A stretch of 64,000 bases of DNA from positions 25,063,231 through 25,127,230 of the forward strand of contig OX031060.1 of assembly GCA_943736015.1 (NCBI GenBank). The letters are read 5' to 3'. Below, piece by piece: positions 31,880 to 41,527 of the stretch (positions within the stretch are counted from its first letter, which is position 1; each line of letters begins with the position of its first letter). The notes beneath the pieces are model-generated. The model was not told where the DNA came from. It worked only from the letters and a program-made list of their open reading frames with translations, and ran no database searches. The DNA is from Tridacna crocea. Lineage: Eukaryota; Mollusca; Bivalvia; Cardiida; Cardiidae. The position numbers were made by a program, and so were the translations under genes.

Positions 31880-32098
31880 CCAATCCTCTTTACTAAATCA
31901 CAAAAGTTTGGACCTTCTCAAATAGAAAGCAGTTGCAGACGACAAATAAACTTGACTCAAAACCTGAAAATTGTTTTCGGAAGGGTAGAAAACATTGTTG
32001 TAAAAGGAGAAATACTGGTTACCAGCATTTTCTCCTTTTCCTACAATGTTTTCAAAAGCTTTATTTCTCAGTGTCGTTAAAAGTCAGGATCATGTTAA
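31880..32098 (-). mobile_element. TTAA-FB type 1, diverged ends
   Basis: CCTCTTTACTAAATCACAAA start. Full hairpin. End reads AGTCAGGATCATGTTAAG. Confidence 0.8.
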
Positions 32099-32540
32099 GT
32101 AGCCAAAAATTTTATATAAATCTAATTAGCAACACATTAAGGGGTTAACTCTCTACCAAACAATCTCTGGTGTTAACAACCCTTATACATAGGGAAAACA
32201 TTGAGGGAAAAGGAGCCCCTGCAAAAAAGTAGTTCTTTAATTCCTGAACAATTCCTGATCTACAGTTCATGAGCAATCCTATGAACAGAAAATGGTTGGT
32301 TCATGAACCATTTTTGTTCATGAACCTTTGTTTTGGTTCTATGAACGGTTTATGAACAGTTCATGAACTGTTTATGAGTAACAGCTCTTAATCAGTAATC
32401 CATGAACAGTTCCATGAATCAATCCTTCTGAGTTACCTTTACTCAGTTAGGTTGAAGCTGCAAGTAGCTTAGAAAGAAATAGTGGGTATTGCACTTGTAG
32501 CCATGATGTAACTGAATACTGTTATAATTTGTGTTGGGTT

Positions 32541-32850
32541 TGGTCATTTTTATTTATTTATCATCGCTACTGGTTGCCAATCTGACTGACGCCCCCAGAT
32601 TAGACGAGTTGTCAGGGGAATTATATGCAAGGATACAGGTTGAAACTACTGAGAGCTTTTCCTGGTTCTTTAACATGCTCGGCATATAGCACCATCACAC
32701 GGGACCTCGGTTTAATGTCTCATCCGAAAGACTGTAAGTAATTTTAGTTGGCCAGCCAGGGATTCGAACCCACAACCTGTAGTGACTCAAAACATTGTGT
32801 TCACGAGTCCTACGCTCTACGTACTGAGCTATATTGGCTGGTACTATATA
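32541..32850 (-). mobile_element. tRNA-derived SINE
   Basis: On the minus strand the head contains TAGCTCAGTACGTAGAGCG (A box) and GGTTCGAATCCC (B box, plus-strand 32759-32770), followed by a conserved-looking core and an ATAAATAAATAAAAAT tail near 32545. The tRNA fold is incomplete, so this is a SINE and not a tRNA gene. Its core (plus-strand TTCTTTAACATGCTCGGC) reappears inverted at 46735-46755. Confidence 0.8.
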
Positions 32851-32855
32851 TTGTG

Positions 32856-33083
32856 TTAACCCTTTCCCAAACAATCCCTGGATTTTACGACCCTGAGATA
32901 GAAGCCTTTTGAAAACATTGTGGGAAAAGGAGAAAATGCTGGTATCCAGCATTTTCTCCTTTTCCCACAATGTTTTCTACTTTTCTTGAAACAAATTTCA
33001 ATTTTTGAGTTGTGTTTATTTTGTCGTCTGCAAGTGCTTTCAATTTGGACCAGTCTAAAATTTTGTCATTTGGTAAAGAAGTT
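32856..33083 (+). mobile_element. TTAA-FB type 1, right end shared with another copy
   Basis: TTAACCCTTTCCCAAAC start. Right end GGTAAAGAAGTTTGAAG in place of GGTAAAGAGTTAA. Its last 49 bp and the following 129 bp are identical to 36052-36229. Confidence 0.87.
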
Positions 33084-33212
33084 TGAAGTACCGTAAATAT
33101 CTTCAATTATAATAGAGATAATGCAAATTGTCAAAGTTTTTGTATGAGGACACAACAACACCTTGGCAATGGCAATAACTTGTCATTTTTTTCCTAAAAA
33201 AGCCGAGCAAAA
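33035..33212 (+). repeat. 178-bp block identical to 36052-36229
   Basis: From TGCTTTCAATTTGGACC, across the right end of a TTAA-FB, to AGCCGAGCAAAA. I find no difference between the two blocks, although the adjoining parts of the two TTAA-FB copies differ visibly. Confidence 0.9.
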
Positions 33213-33971
33213 AGAGTTAACCCCCTTACAATAAGTATCTGCAAATTGCATGACTGAAAGTGGTTTTACGGTATTACCATCCTTATGCTTGTAGCACAAC
33301 ATGGAATGAAATTTCTTATACGATGATAAATAAGGATTTATACTGATACAATAGTTTTGCACATTTTCTAACTGACCAGAAATTCATTTGATGTCCATCA
33401 TAAAATTATTTGTCGATATTTTGTTATTTTTCAGAAAAGGAAGGAAATTATTGTCTCCATTTGTAATAGGAATAGAGTGGCCTAGATTTATAAATGATAA
33501 TTCTTAGATGGAAAAAGTGGCTCGGTCAAAGTAGTACAATACACTATATTACACTCATTTTCAATCATAGCAACTTTTTTAGGATAATAAAGTGGAAATA
33601 ACTGTTTTGGTACCATCTTAAATATCTAAGTTATTGAATTCTTCCTTGAACTTCTTAAAGACAGCAAGTTCATGAATTGTTCGAGAATGATCAGTTCATG
33701 AACTGATGTCAGAGTCTATTTCATGAACTATTAGTAACTGTTTATGAGTACCGAGTTCATGAACCACCAGTTATAGTTCAAGAATTTTTCTACCAGTTCT
33801 AGAACACTTCATGAAATGAAACATATACCATGAACTGTTCATGAACTCAAGAACTACTTTTCGCAGGGGAGAAAATGCTGGCAAACAGCATGTTCTCCTT
33901 GTCCCACAATGTTTTCTACTCTATCAAGGACAAATCCTGCCATTTCAGCATTCTTAATTTGTCGTCTGCAA

Positions 33972-34159
33972 GACACCTTTTGAAAACATTGTGGGAAAAG
34001 GAGAAAAACCTGAAAACCAGCATTTTCTCCTTTGCCCACAAGTTATTCTACAGTCTATCAAAGACAAAAATTCTGCCATTCCAGCCATTTTCACATTTTC
34101 CTCTGCAACTGCTTTCAATTTGGACCAGTCTTAAATTTCATCTCTTGGTAAAGAGTTAA
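33972..34159 (+). mobile_element. TTAA-FB, left end missing
   Basis: Begins GACACCTTTTGAAAACATTG and ends CTTGGTAAAGAGTTAA. Apex altered to CCTGAAAACCAG. Confidence 0.78.
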
Positions 34160-34227
34160 AAGCAGGGTAACATGAGCATCCAAAGAATTAAGCAAGTAAT
34201 TTACAACTCTATCTTTTCCAAAAAAGT

Positions 34228-34564
34228 TCATTTTGTTTTCAATTCTAATTCAATGAGAGCCTGAGAAAACTTGGAATTGCTAAATAAGTTCTGATAAATT
34301 GATTTTTCTGTCCATTTTCCTTCAACAGCAAAAAATATGGTGCCTTCCAACCCATCACAAGCTCTCTTGCTTGTTTCAGGAAGAAGAACTCTAGACTCTT
34401 TCCTATGCCAAACAATCCTGCCTTCTATAATGACCAAATGCAAAAGGTATTTACTTCTTTCTACCATATGAAAAAACTCTACAGTTTTCCAAACCAAAGC
34501 ATTCATTTGCTGATAAAAAATTATGTAGTTGAAATCGTAGGAATAGTCCCTTAACATGGTCATA
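34228..34564 (-). CDS. candidate terminal exon with acceptor from a TTAA-FB, unknown product
   Basis: The minus strand carries TGTTCTCTCCTGTTCCCAG, a good acceptor, and then 111 open codons to TGA at 34228-34230. First codon positions are richer in G (about 25 percent) than second positions (about 15 percent), as in coding DNA. The peptide includes YSYDFNYIIFYQQMNALVWK and ACDGLEGTIFFAVEGKWTEK, with no family recognised. The acceptor lies in a decayed TTAA-FB hairpin (34565-34640). A competing plus-strand exon (34329-34446) with a good acceptor CCTTCAACAG and donor CAAAAG|GTATTT is possible, so strand and status are uncertain. A frame this long is expected about once or twice by chance in the window. 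Confidence 0.32.
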
Positions 34565-34640
34565 CTGGGAACAGGAGAGAACACTAATCATCAGCATTTC
34601 CTTCTTTTTCCATAATGTTTTCTTTGTTTTTTTCTTTAAC
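34565..34640 (-). mobile_element. decayed TTAA-FB hairpin
   Basis: Minus strand reads ACATTATGGAAAAAGAAGG, AAATGCTGATGATTAG and TGTTCTCTCCTGTTCCC, the two arms of the family palindrome. Confidence 0.45.
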
Positions 34641-34754
34641 TGACTGCATGGGGTCTGTTTGAAACTTAGGGTGACTCAATGATGTGCCACAAAATAATAA
34701 AGCAAGTCTCAGCCCTACATGCTGGTACCTATAATTATTTGGCTGTTTTTTTTT

Positions 34755-34970
34755 TTAATTTTTAGTGAAAAAATTCCAAGTTGGACAATTTTTATGGGTA
34801 TCTGCCCTTGATGTTTGGGTTCCCCCTATGATAGTTAACAATTGTCTGAGTTTCAAGTATGATACCTACAGTAATAACAGAAATATTATATAATACATGT
34901 ATTCAAGTTCTTTTTTTAAATTCTAGTCAAAAAAGGGCATGTAACTGTCAAAAATATTTGATGGTTGCCT
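34755..34970 (+). repeat. interspersed repeat fragments, GGGGCATAACT family
   Basis: TATCTGCCCTTGATG, GGTTCCCCCTATGATAGT and TCAAGTATGATACCTACAG, then a second start AAAAGGGCATGTAACTGTC with TTTGATGGTTGCC. Order and wording match the fuller copies at 4790 and 17575. Confidence 0.55.
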
Positions 34971-35417
34971 TTAACCCTTTACCTCATTTATAAGGCATTT
35001 GTATGGTATCTCTCCTTAACCCTAAATAACAGCAAGAATGAAGCTGTTTCTTATGTGTATATGACACCTTCTGATAGCATAGAAAACAATGTGGCAAAAG
35101 GTGAAATTGCTCGTCACGAGCAATTTCACCTTAACCCTTTACCACACGAGAAAATTTTAGATTGGTCCAAATTGAAAGCAATTGCAGACAACAAAATAAA
35201 CATGACTAAAAAATAGAAAGTTGTTCTGGGAAGGATATAAAACACTATGGGAAAAGGAGAAAATGCTGGTTACCAGCATTTTCTTCTTTTCCCATAGTGT
35301 TTTCAAAAGGCTTTTTTCTCAGGGGCATCAAAAGTAGGGATTGTGTGGTAATGGGTTAAGCCACAATGTTTTCCAAAGGCTCCTACAAGCAATGTGTAGA
35401 AATGAGTAAAGGGTTAA
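34971..35417 (-). mobile_element. TTAA-FB type 3 interrupted by a type 1 copy
   Basis: Starts TTAACCCTTTACCTC and runs through GGTGAAATTGCTCG to CAATTTCACC (35130). It resumes at 35360 with GCCACAATG and ends GTAAAGGGTTAA. The intact type 3 copy at 6471 shows CACCTTTTGCC at the same point. Confidence 0.88.
35131..35359 (-). mobile_element. TTAA-FB type 1, complete, nested in type 3
   Basis: TTAACCCTTTACCACACGAG to GTGTGGTAATGGGTTAA, 229 bp, flanked by TTAA on both sides inside the right hairpin arm of its host. Confidence 0.96.
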
Positions 35418-35640
35418 CCCATTACCACACAATTCCGACTTTTTACGACCCTGAGAAAAAGCCTTTAAAAACATTGTGGGAAAAGGAGAAAATGCTGGTA
35501 ACCAGCATTTTCTACTTTTCCCACAATGTTTTTTACCCTTTCCAAAACAAATTTTAAATTTTCAGTCACTTTTACTTTGTTGCCTGCAAATGATTTTGAT
35601 TTGGACAAGCCGAAAATTTTGTTGTTTGGTAATGAGTTAA
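35414..35640 (+). mobile_element. TTAA-FB type 1, complete
   Basis: TTAACCCATTACCACAC to GTTTGGTAATGAGTTAA. Shares TTAA with both neighbours. Confidence 0.95.
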
Positions 35641-35866
35641 CTCTTTACCAAACAATCCCGACTTTTAACGACCCTGAGAAAGAAAGCCTTTGAAAACATT
35701 GTAGGAAAAGGAGAAAATGCTGGTAACCAGCATTTTCTCCTTTTCCCACAATGTTTTCTACCCTTTCCAAATCAAATTTCATTTTTTTGATTCACATTTA
35801 TATTGTCGTCTGCAAGTGCTTTCAATTTGGACTGGTCCAAAATTTCGTCGTTTGGTAATGAGTTAA
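35637..35866 (+). mobile_element. TTAA-FB type 1, complete
   Basis: TTAACTCTTTACCAAAC to GTTTGGTAATGAGTTAA. Same orientation as the copy before it. Confidence 0.95.
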
Positions 35867-35873
35867 GCAGTGC

Positions 35874-36101
35874 ATAACCCTTATCAAACAATCCCTGGTT
35901 TTTACAACCCTGAGATAGAGTCCCTTTGAAAACATTGTGGAAAAAGAAGAAAATGCTGATAACCAGCATTTTCTTCTTTTCCCACAATGTTTTCTACCCT
36001 GCTTGAAACAATTTCAATTTTTGGGTTGGGTTTTATTTTGTAGTCTGCAAATGCTTTCAATTTGGACCAGTCTAAAATTTTGTCATTTGGTAAAGAAGTT
36101 T
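35874..36101 (+). mobile_element. TTAA-FB type 1, right end shared with another copy
   Basis: ATAACCCTTATCAAAC start. Both hairpin arms carry the matched change AAGAAG and CTTCTT. Right end GGTAAAGAAGTTTGAAG as at 33083. Confidence 0.87.
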
Positions 36102-36229
36102 GAAGTACCGTAAATATCTTCAATTATAATAGAGATAATGCAAATTGTCAAAGTTTTTGTATGAGGACACAACAACACCTTGGCAATGGCAATAACTTGT
36201 CATTTTTTTCCTAAAAAAGCCGAGCAAAA
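36052..36229 (+). repeat. 178-bp block identical to 33035-33212
   Basis: See the partner block. The identity starts inside the TTAA-FB right arm and ends at GCCGAGCAAAA, after which the sequences are unrelated. Confidence 0.9.
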
Positions 36230-36333
36230 CCAAGTCTGCAAGAAGTACCAGTACTTGTACCGATATTTACCCCTTAATAAAGAAAACTGGCAGACCTCGT
36301 GATAATTTTCCTATAATTATTTATGAATCATGA

Positions 36334-36514
36334 GTTTACTCTTTACCAAACAATCCAATTAATTTACACCCAATATTACAGGTAATAATTATTACCATCA
36401 TTTTAATGTAATCCACCACAATTTCAACATCCACTTGACCAAACATAAAGAGCTCATCCGCATATATTTTGAATTTCAAAGAGTATAAAATTCTGTCATC
36501 AGGTAAAGAGTTAA
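36334..36514 (+). mobile_element. diverged TTAA-FB
   Basis: TTTACTCTTTACCAAACAATCC start and TCATCAGGTAAAGAGTTAA end. The hairpin has been replaced by unrelated AT-rich sequence. Confidence 0.5.
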
Positions 36515-36935
36515 TGTTTACAAAATTATAGTATAAATTACATTGTCAATTGCTGGGAGGCCTAGCGATACAATACTCATTATAATAAAATTATCATAAT
36601 TAAAAAATATAAAAAAAGGCTTCAAAGAATATTGAACAGTTGTCTAACCAACAAGAACGCACATGTTTACATGAACCTTAATTTCAATGCCAAAAGACAG
36701 TTATAAAAGGAAATCTCTAACTTAACTCTGCAAAGTTATGGAAAAATAGCTTAAAATATACTATCATAATTAATTTCTTTACTACAGATATTTACTTTAC
36801 TCTCTTTTTTCTAGACTAAATTAAAATATAATATAGCATTCAGTATTAATTTCTCAGTGTTTTTTTCTGTTACTGTTAATGAATTATTACAGTTTTGTAC
36901 ATTTGTATTTGTACGACTATGAGCATAATAGAAGT
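36515..36935. other. AT-rich DNA, no gene seen
   Basis: Very AT-rich. No feature recognised. Confidence 0.4.
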
Positions 36936-37162
36936 TTAACCCATTACCACACAATCCCTACTTTTGACGCCCCTGAGAAAGAAGCCTTTTGAAAACACTG
37001 TAGGAAAAGGAGAAAATGCTGGTAACCAGCATTTTCACCTTTTCCCAGTGTTTTTTACCCTTCCCAGAACAAATTTCAATTTTTCAGTCACCTTTATTTT
37101 GTCGTCTGCAAATGCTTTCAATTTGAACCAGTCTAAAATTTTGTCGTGTAGTTAAGAGTTAA
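36936..37162 (+). mobile_element. TTAA-FB type 1, complete
   Basis: TTAACCCATTACCACAC to GTGTAGTTAAGAGTTAA. Apex CTGGTAACCAG. Two bases lost from the right hairpin arm. Confidence 0.94.
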
Positions 37163-37269
37163 TACAAAGAGAAAGATTTGACAGAATGAAAAACATTATT
37201 TTAAAGCATACTGAGCATTTTGCAATGGAAAACTACAGCTTGAGAGATATTAAACTTATACCATAATAG

Positions 37270-38360
37270 CTGTTTTCTGCGGGGAGCAAAAATGTGCTAC
37301 AGGAGGTACTTTAGAAACATAAAAAATATGGCAGAGGCACTTAACTTTGACTGCAAAAATAAGGTACTGCTGGAGCATTACAGCACTGCAGAGAAAGTAG
37401 AATAAGAGCATACAAAGTTAAAAAACACTATCTTCTGCTAGATCATTACATTCCATAGGCATAACTTCTATTATGCACACCACACAAGTGCATAATGTAA
37501 AAAAATTGAGAATAGGTCGTAGGTTGCCTCTTTTCGCGTATTTTTCAGTTTGGATGTTTTCTTAAACAGCCAAGATCAGAAATATCTTGATTTTACGGCT
37601 CTGATTCCATTTGGCTGATTCTGAATTGCTCTTGTCACCTGCCTCAAAAATGGCCAACTTCGGCATGCATATAATTTACTTTTTCCTGTTTATGTGTATG
37701 CATTCAACACAAACACATCTATGTTTATATTCTGGGTACAGAAGCGGACTATTTTTTTAAAACAACAACCTTTAATTTGAATTTCAAAGTAAAATAAATA
37801 TTTACTCAATAAAACGCTACTTGGTGTGATTCAGCTATGATCGGCTAGCATGTAACCTATGCATCAGAAAAGTCCCTAAAACCTTGGGTAAAAGTTTAAT
37901 AGATTTGGTATAAGCCCTACTTTTCCCATGTTTCAGGTGATCAGTGATGCGTCATGGTATACAAGGTGAATCATCAAAGAATATGACAATGCACAGACAA
38001 CGAGATTAAGAAAAGCAATAAAAGTACTGCAGGGGCAGTATAGTACTGCACCAGCACATAAAATGAACAGTAGCAATATGCAATGTACTAAAATGGGCAG
38101 TCTTACCCATTATTACCGGTAAATTTTCTACACAGACATTAAAATTTATGTACCTCCTGAAGGGACATAATTATTAGAATACTGAATGGGCATTAAATAC
38201 TTGTATACTTCAGGTGCATTTTAAGTACATGTACATCAGGGAGAAGTGCTGCAACAGCATAAAAAGAAGTACCGCATGGAGCATTATACAAGTACAGTGC
38301 AACAAGGACAGAAAAGTACCATTGGAAGTGGACAATAGGGGCACAACCTGCCAAAAGTAG
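37270..38360. repeat. degenerate GTACTGCAGGGGCAGTA-type repeat region
   Basis: Many imperfect short units around GTACTGCAGGGGCAGTA and GGAGCATTATACAAGTAC recur at irregular spacing (for example near 37290, 37365, 38025, 38270). Between them is unassigned sequence. At 37652 an ATG in good context (AAAATGGCC) opens about 35 codons with a hydrophobic start, too weak to call a gene. Confidence 0.4.
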
Positions 38361-38457
38361 CAAAAACATTGTATTAACAGAGCTATGGGTTAAAGACACA
38401 GAATAAGTCACGAGAAATGGGTTAAAGACACAGGAAAGTCAAACAGATAACCAATAA

Positions 38458-38661
38458 GTGATCAATAGATCTGGCGATTATTATCACCTGCTTTCTGAAC
38501 AAGAGCCTGAGAAAAATAGGCGGGAAAATGTGATAATGGAAAAACCAGTGGTGAATTACTCTTTAACTACTGCACAAAGCATCATGGCTCAATACTTTTG
38601 TACATCATCTTTTTCTTCTATGGATATTATGTTCATTCTACCTTTACAACTTTTTTTTTAA
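38458..38661 (+). CDS. weak candidate exon ending at a TTAA-FB border, unknown product
   Basis: 67 open codons with G about twice as common at first as at second codon positions. The peptide includes GDYYHLLSEQEPEKNRREN and is mostly hydrophilic. No clear acceptor precedes it. The frame closes at TAA formed by the TTAA of the adjoining foldback element. On the minus strand of the same segment there is a strong acceptor-like CTATTTTTCTCAG, so strand is uncertain. No domain recognised. Confidence 0.22.
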   Translation: MINRSGDYYHLLSEQEPEKNRRENVIMEKPVVNYSLTTAQSIMAQYFCTSSFSSMDIMFILPLQLFF

Positions 38662-38891
38662 TCTTTACCAAATGGCAATGTTTTAGACAGATCTAATTTG
38701 AAACAGTTGCAAATGACAAAATTTATATGGCACAAATGATGGGATATGTATCTATTCAGTCTACAAAACAATGTGGGAAAAAGAGAAAATGCTGGTTACC
38801 AGCATTTTCTCTTTTTCCCTCAATGTTTTCAAAAGGCATACTACTAGGTAATCAGGGTCATTGAACTCAGGTTTGTGAAGTAAAGGGTTAA
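38658..38891 (-). mobile_element. TTAA-FB type 1, complete
   Basis: TTA ATCTTTACCAAATG start, TGAAGTAAAGGGTTAA end. Arms carry the matched change AAAAAGAG and CTCTTTTT. Confidence 0.87.
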
Positions 38892-38957
38892 AGCATTCCA
38901 TCCCTTTATTTGCTCCCCCCAAACAATTTTACCTAAAAACAGCCTTTCAACATAACA

Positions 38958-39030
38958 TCGGCGTACTTCCAAAACCTCGAAACTACAGCTTGTAACAAGC
39001 TGTAGTTACGAGGTTTTGGAAGTACACCGA
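38958..39030. mobile_element. 73-bp palindromic foldback, CCAAAACCTCG family
   Basis: TCGGCGTACTTCCAAAACCT and its near complement, with apex ACAGCTTGTAACAAGCTGT. A second copy at 56428-56489 sits inside a TTAA-FB. Confidence 0.75.
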
Positions 39031-39044
39031 CGATAAGTAGTTGC

Positions 39045-39200
39045 TTTTACTGCCGATGTAGATCAAGATCAGACTGTACAAACATGCAGTGTGATCCTAG
39101 ACTATACAGTCTGCTTTGCTCAGATATTCCAGACAACAGTAACATTGAAACTGCGATTGTTGGATCTCATTCCTTGACTAAAAATGTCTGCTGGGTCTAA
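39045..39200 (+). repeat. short foldback-like repeat, GTAGATCAAGATCAGACTG type
   Basis: GTAGATCAAGATCAGACTG and GCAGTGTGATCCTAGAC are inverted neighbours, followed by CTTGACTAAAAATGTCTG, which recurs at about 56180 after a similar motif. Related motifs lie near 4560, 21010, 23730, 31780 and 55070. Confidence 0.45.
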
Positions 39201-39309
39201 TAGTTCTTTACTCCATGCTTAAAGTACCTTTATGAACATCTAAGTCAAGATTATGTGAATAAGGGTGTCAGTCCTTGGTTGCAGAATGGTTTCAGCAAGA
39301 TCACTGATA

Positions 39310-39490
39310 ATCGAAACCAAAAGGGGGCATAACTGCGTAAAGAAATACTTTGATGGTTACCTGCTGTCCTTGTATTTGTTACCTTTTTTATGGTTACCTG
39401 CTCTACACTACTTGTTACTCTTTTGATGGTTACCTGCTCTCCTTGTACTTGTTACCCTTTCAACAGTTCACAACTAACCTTGCCTTGAAA
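39310..39490 (+). repeat. interspersed repeat fragments, GGGGCATAACT family
   Basis: AAAGGGGGCATAACTGCG, then TTTGATGGTTACCTGC in three nearby imperfect copies (about 39350, 39385, 39425). Confidence 0.55.
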
Positions 39491-39574
39491 TAAATACTGA
39501 AGTGACTATAACCAGTTATTTCTCTTTTTCTCACAATATTTTCTATCCTATCAGGAGGCCAAGCTAGGTCATTC

Positions 39575-39803
39575 TTAACCCATTACCACACAATCCCTAC
39601 TTTTGACGCCTCTGAAAAAGAATCCTTTTGAAACCACTGTAGGAAAAGGAGAAAATGCTGCTAACCAGCATTTTCTCCTTTTCCCACAGTGTTTTCTACC
39701 CTTCCCAGAACAAATTTCAATTTTTCAGTACCTTTTTTTTTGTTGTCTGCAAATGCTTTCAATTCGGACCAGTCTAAAATTTTCTCGTGTGGTAAAGGAT
39801 TAA
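39575..39803 (+). mobile_element. TTAA-FB type 1, complete
   Basis: TTAACCCATTACCACAC to CGTGTGGTAAAGGATTAA, 229 bp. A decayed hairpin fragment precedes it at about 39500-39560. Confidence 0.95.
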
Positions 39804-39910
39804 CGATTGTGAAATTGTGGTCTGCAGATGTTATGAAATTAAAGGAGTCCAATTTATCATTTGGAACATTCTGATCTTGATTTCTACCATCCTCAAAAAC
39901 TCATGTTAAG

Positions 39911-40139
39911 ACTTATCCCTTTACCAAACAATCTACTGTTTTAAAATTCCTAATGATGAGGTCTTTTGAAAACACTGTGGGAAAAGGCGAAAATGTTGGA
40001 AACCAGCATTTTCTCCTTTTCTCACAGAGTTTTCAGCTCTTCCACAGAACAAGTTTTAATTTTTCAGTCACACTTATGTTGTGGTTTGCAGAGGCTTTCA
40101 ATTTGGATTTAAATTTTTATTCACATGATAAACATTTAA
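39911..40139 (+). mobile_element. TTAA-FB type 1, diverged
   Basis: CTTATCCCTTTACCAAAC start. Hairpin with a few mismatches. End GATAAACATTTAA. Confidence 0.8.
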
Positions 40140-40299
40140 TTACTGTGATGTGACCCAGTTCCCATTATCAAATTACTATTAAAAGAAGAGCAAACAAACA
40201 TGAGAGTTAAAATCAATATTGACCTTGTTTCACTTCCTCTTGCAAGCCTCTCAGCAAACAGTAACTCCCTGTCATGGACACTTTCTCATTCTTTCTCAT

Positions 40300-40490
40300 G
40301 TATGAACTTGTTACCAGATGACATAATTGAAGACTGGTCCAAAATGAAAGCTTTTGCAGACCACAAGTCATACTGGGGCTCACTGACAGCATTTGGCATT
40401 GAACAAGTAGAAAATATTGTGGGAAAAGTAGTAAATGGCAGTTATGAGCATTTTCTTATTTTTCCCACAATGCTTTCAATTGTCTAGAGA
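40300..40490 (-). mobile_element. diverged TTAA-FB
   Basis: GAACTTGTTACCAGATGAC start. Arms GTGGGAAAAGTAGTAAATGG and CATTTTCTTATTTTTCCCAC partly match. Confidence 0.5.
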
Positions 40491-40535
40491 TCTTTCTGAC
40501 AGATTGTTGAAACGAAACATGGACAAGATCCTTAG

Positions 40536-40761
40536 ATAACCCTTTCCTAAACAAGCCCTGGTTTTACGTATCTGCAGATAAAGTCTTTGAAAACACTGTG
40601 GGAAAAGGAGAAATTGCTCGTAACGAGCAATTTCTCCTTTTCCCACAGTGTTTTCTACCTTTTTCGAGAACTTTCTGCAATTTTCTCCAAATCTAAAATT
40701 GTCATCTGCAAACTCTTTCGGTTTGGAAGGGTCCAAAATTTGTTGTTTAGGAAAGGGATAA
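40536..40761 (+). mobile_element. TTAA-FB type 2
   Basis: ATAACCCTTTCCTAAACAAG to GTTTAGGAAAGGGATAA. Perfect type 2 apex TTGCTCGTAACGAGCAA. Confidence 0.92.
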
Positions 40762-41041
40762 AGGGGGAACTCTTTGATGTGTCTAAATTTAGCAGAGCTG
40801 GTAGCATGCAGGGCTTGAAACTAGAGACTTGCTGGTTCCACTCTTAACTTGTGCAACTTCTTACCACAAAATGACTGTCTTTGTTGTAAAAATTTCATAC
40901 CTGTCTTTACTGCTGACCACTGTTTTGACAATAATCAAGTTGTTAAACTTTTATGACACAATCCTGAGGGTTCACTAATCCGCCATCCTGACCCCCAACA
41001 TCACTCCCCAAAAATAGAAGTGTAGCACTAAAGTCTTACAG

Positions 41042-41304
41042 GTGTCAAGAAGTACTGGTATTTGAATGAAATTAGAAATCATTTCCTATCTCCAACATTG
41101 ACGGGATTTAAAAAAAATCAATTTACAACAGGAAATCACTGTTTACAATTTTTGTTCAATAAGGACAATGATTTCTTTGACAAAGTTAAAGCTAAAATGC
41201 AATCTCCTCACAAAATTAACGGTGACAGGTACAGCTTGGGTAATCCAATTAACCCGCCAGGAGATTTGTCATCATTTACCCAACACCTTCTTGAAACACA
41301 TTAG
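41042..41304 (+). CDS. candidate terminal exon, unknown product
   Basis: An acceptor-like AAGTCTTACAG is followed by two bases and 86 open codons to TAG at 41302-41304, while the minus strand is broken by many stops. The peptide (VKKYWYLNEIRNHFLSPTLT at the start, NGDRYSLGNPINPPGDLSSF near the end) has a balanced, protein-like composition. I recognise no domain. It ends inside the eroded terminus of the next TTAA-FB copy, which supplies the stop codon. It would be the last exon of a plus-strand gene whose earlier exons I cannot identify. Chance open frame remains possible. Confidence 0.42.
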
Positions 41305-41527
41305 ACGTTTACCACACCTTCCTGAGTTTTCACAGCCCTGAAGAAGAGAAGTTTTGAAACACATTTTGAGGAAAAGGAGAAAAGCTGGTAACCAGCATTT
41401 TCTCCTTTTCCCACAAGTTTTCCACCCTACCAAAGAGAGAAATCATTTCAGCTATATACTTATTGTCTTTTGCAAAGGCTTATTGTACAATTTGGTACAG
41501 TCTATAATTTTATCCTTTGATAAAGGG
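41301..41527 (+). mobile_element. TTAA-FB, diverged ends
   Basis: TTAGACGTTTACCACACC start. Hairpin arms GGAAAAGGAGAAAAGCTGG and its partner are recognisable. End CCTTTGATAAAGGG. Confidence 0.65.

Larger units (their letters stand above)
32216..33869. mobile_element. 1654-bp element with CCCCTGC termini and inverted GTTCATGAAC arrays
   Basis: Left terminus CCCCTGCAAAAAAGTAGTTC. Right terminus, read inward, CCCCTGCGAAAAGTAGTTC. Removing it restores the interrupted TTAA-FB and leaves AG on both sides (or GAG if one G is unmatched), a 2-3 bp duplication. Each end carries about 200 bp of degenerate GTTCATGAAC units (32224-32420 and 33655-33860). The interior holds a SINE and a TTAA-FB that arrived later. 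No transposase is seen, so its superfamily is open. Confidence 0.78.
32145..33970 (+). mobile_element. TTAA-FB split by a 1654-bp element
   Basis: Left part TTAACTCTCTACCAAAC to GAGGGAAAAGGAG (32215). Right part resumes at 33870 with AGAAAATGCTGG. The break lies in the left hairpin arm. The right end runs into a further copy at 33972. Confidence 0.8.

Noticed and set aside
32755-32850. Possible tRNA gene on the minus strand
   Set aside because: A and B boxes are present but the acceptor and T stems do not pair, and the sequence continues into a SINE body with an ATAA tail.
37652-37760. ATG in good context followed by a hydrophobic stretch, a possible signal-peptide first exon
   Set aside because: Only about 35 codons, an equally open minus-strand frame over the same bases, and no promoter evidence.
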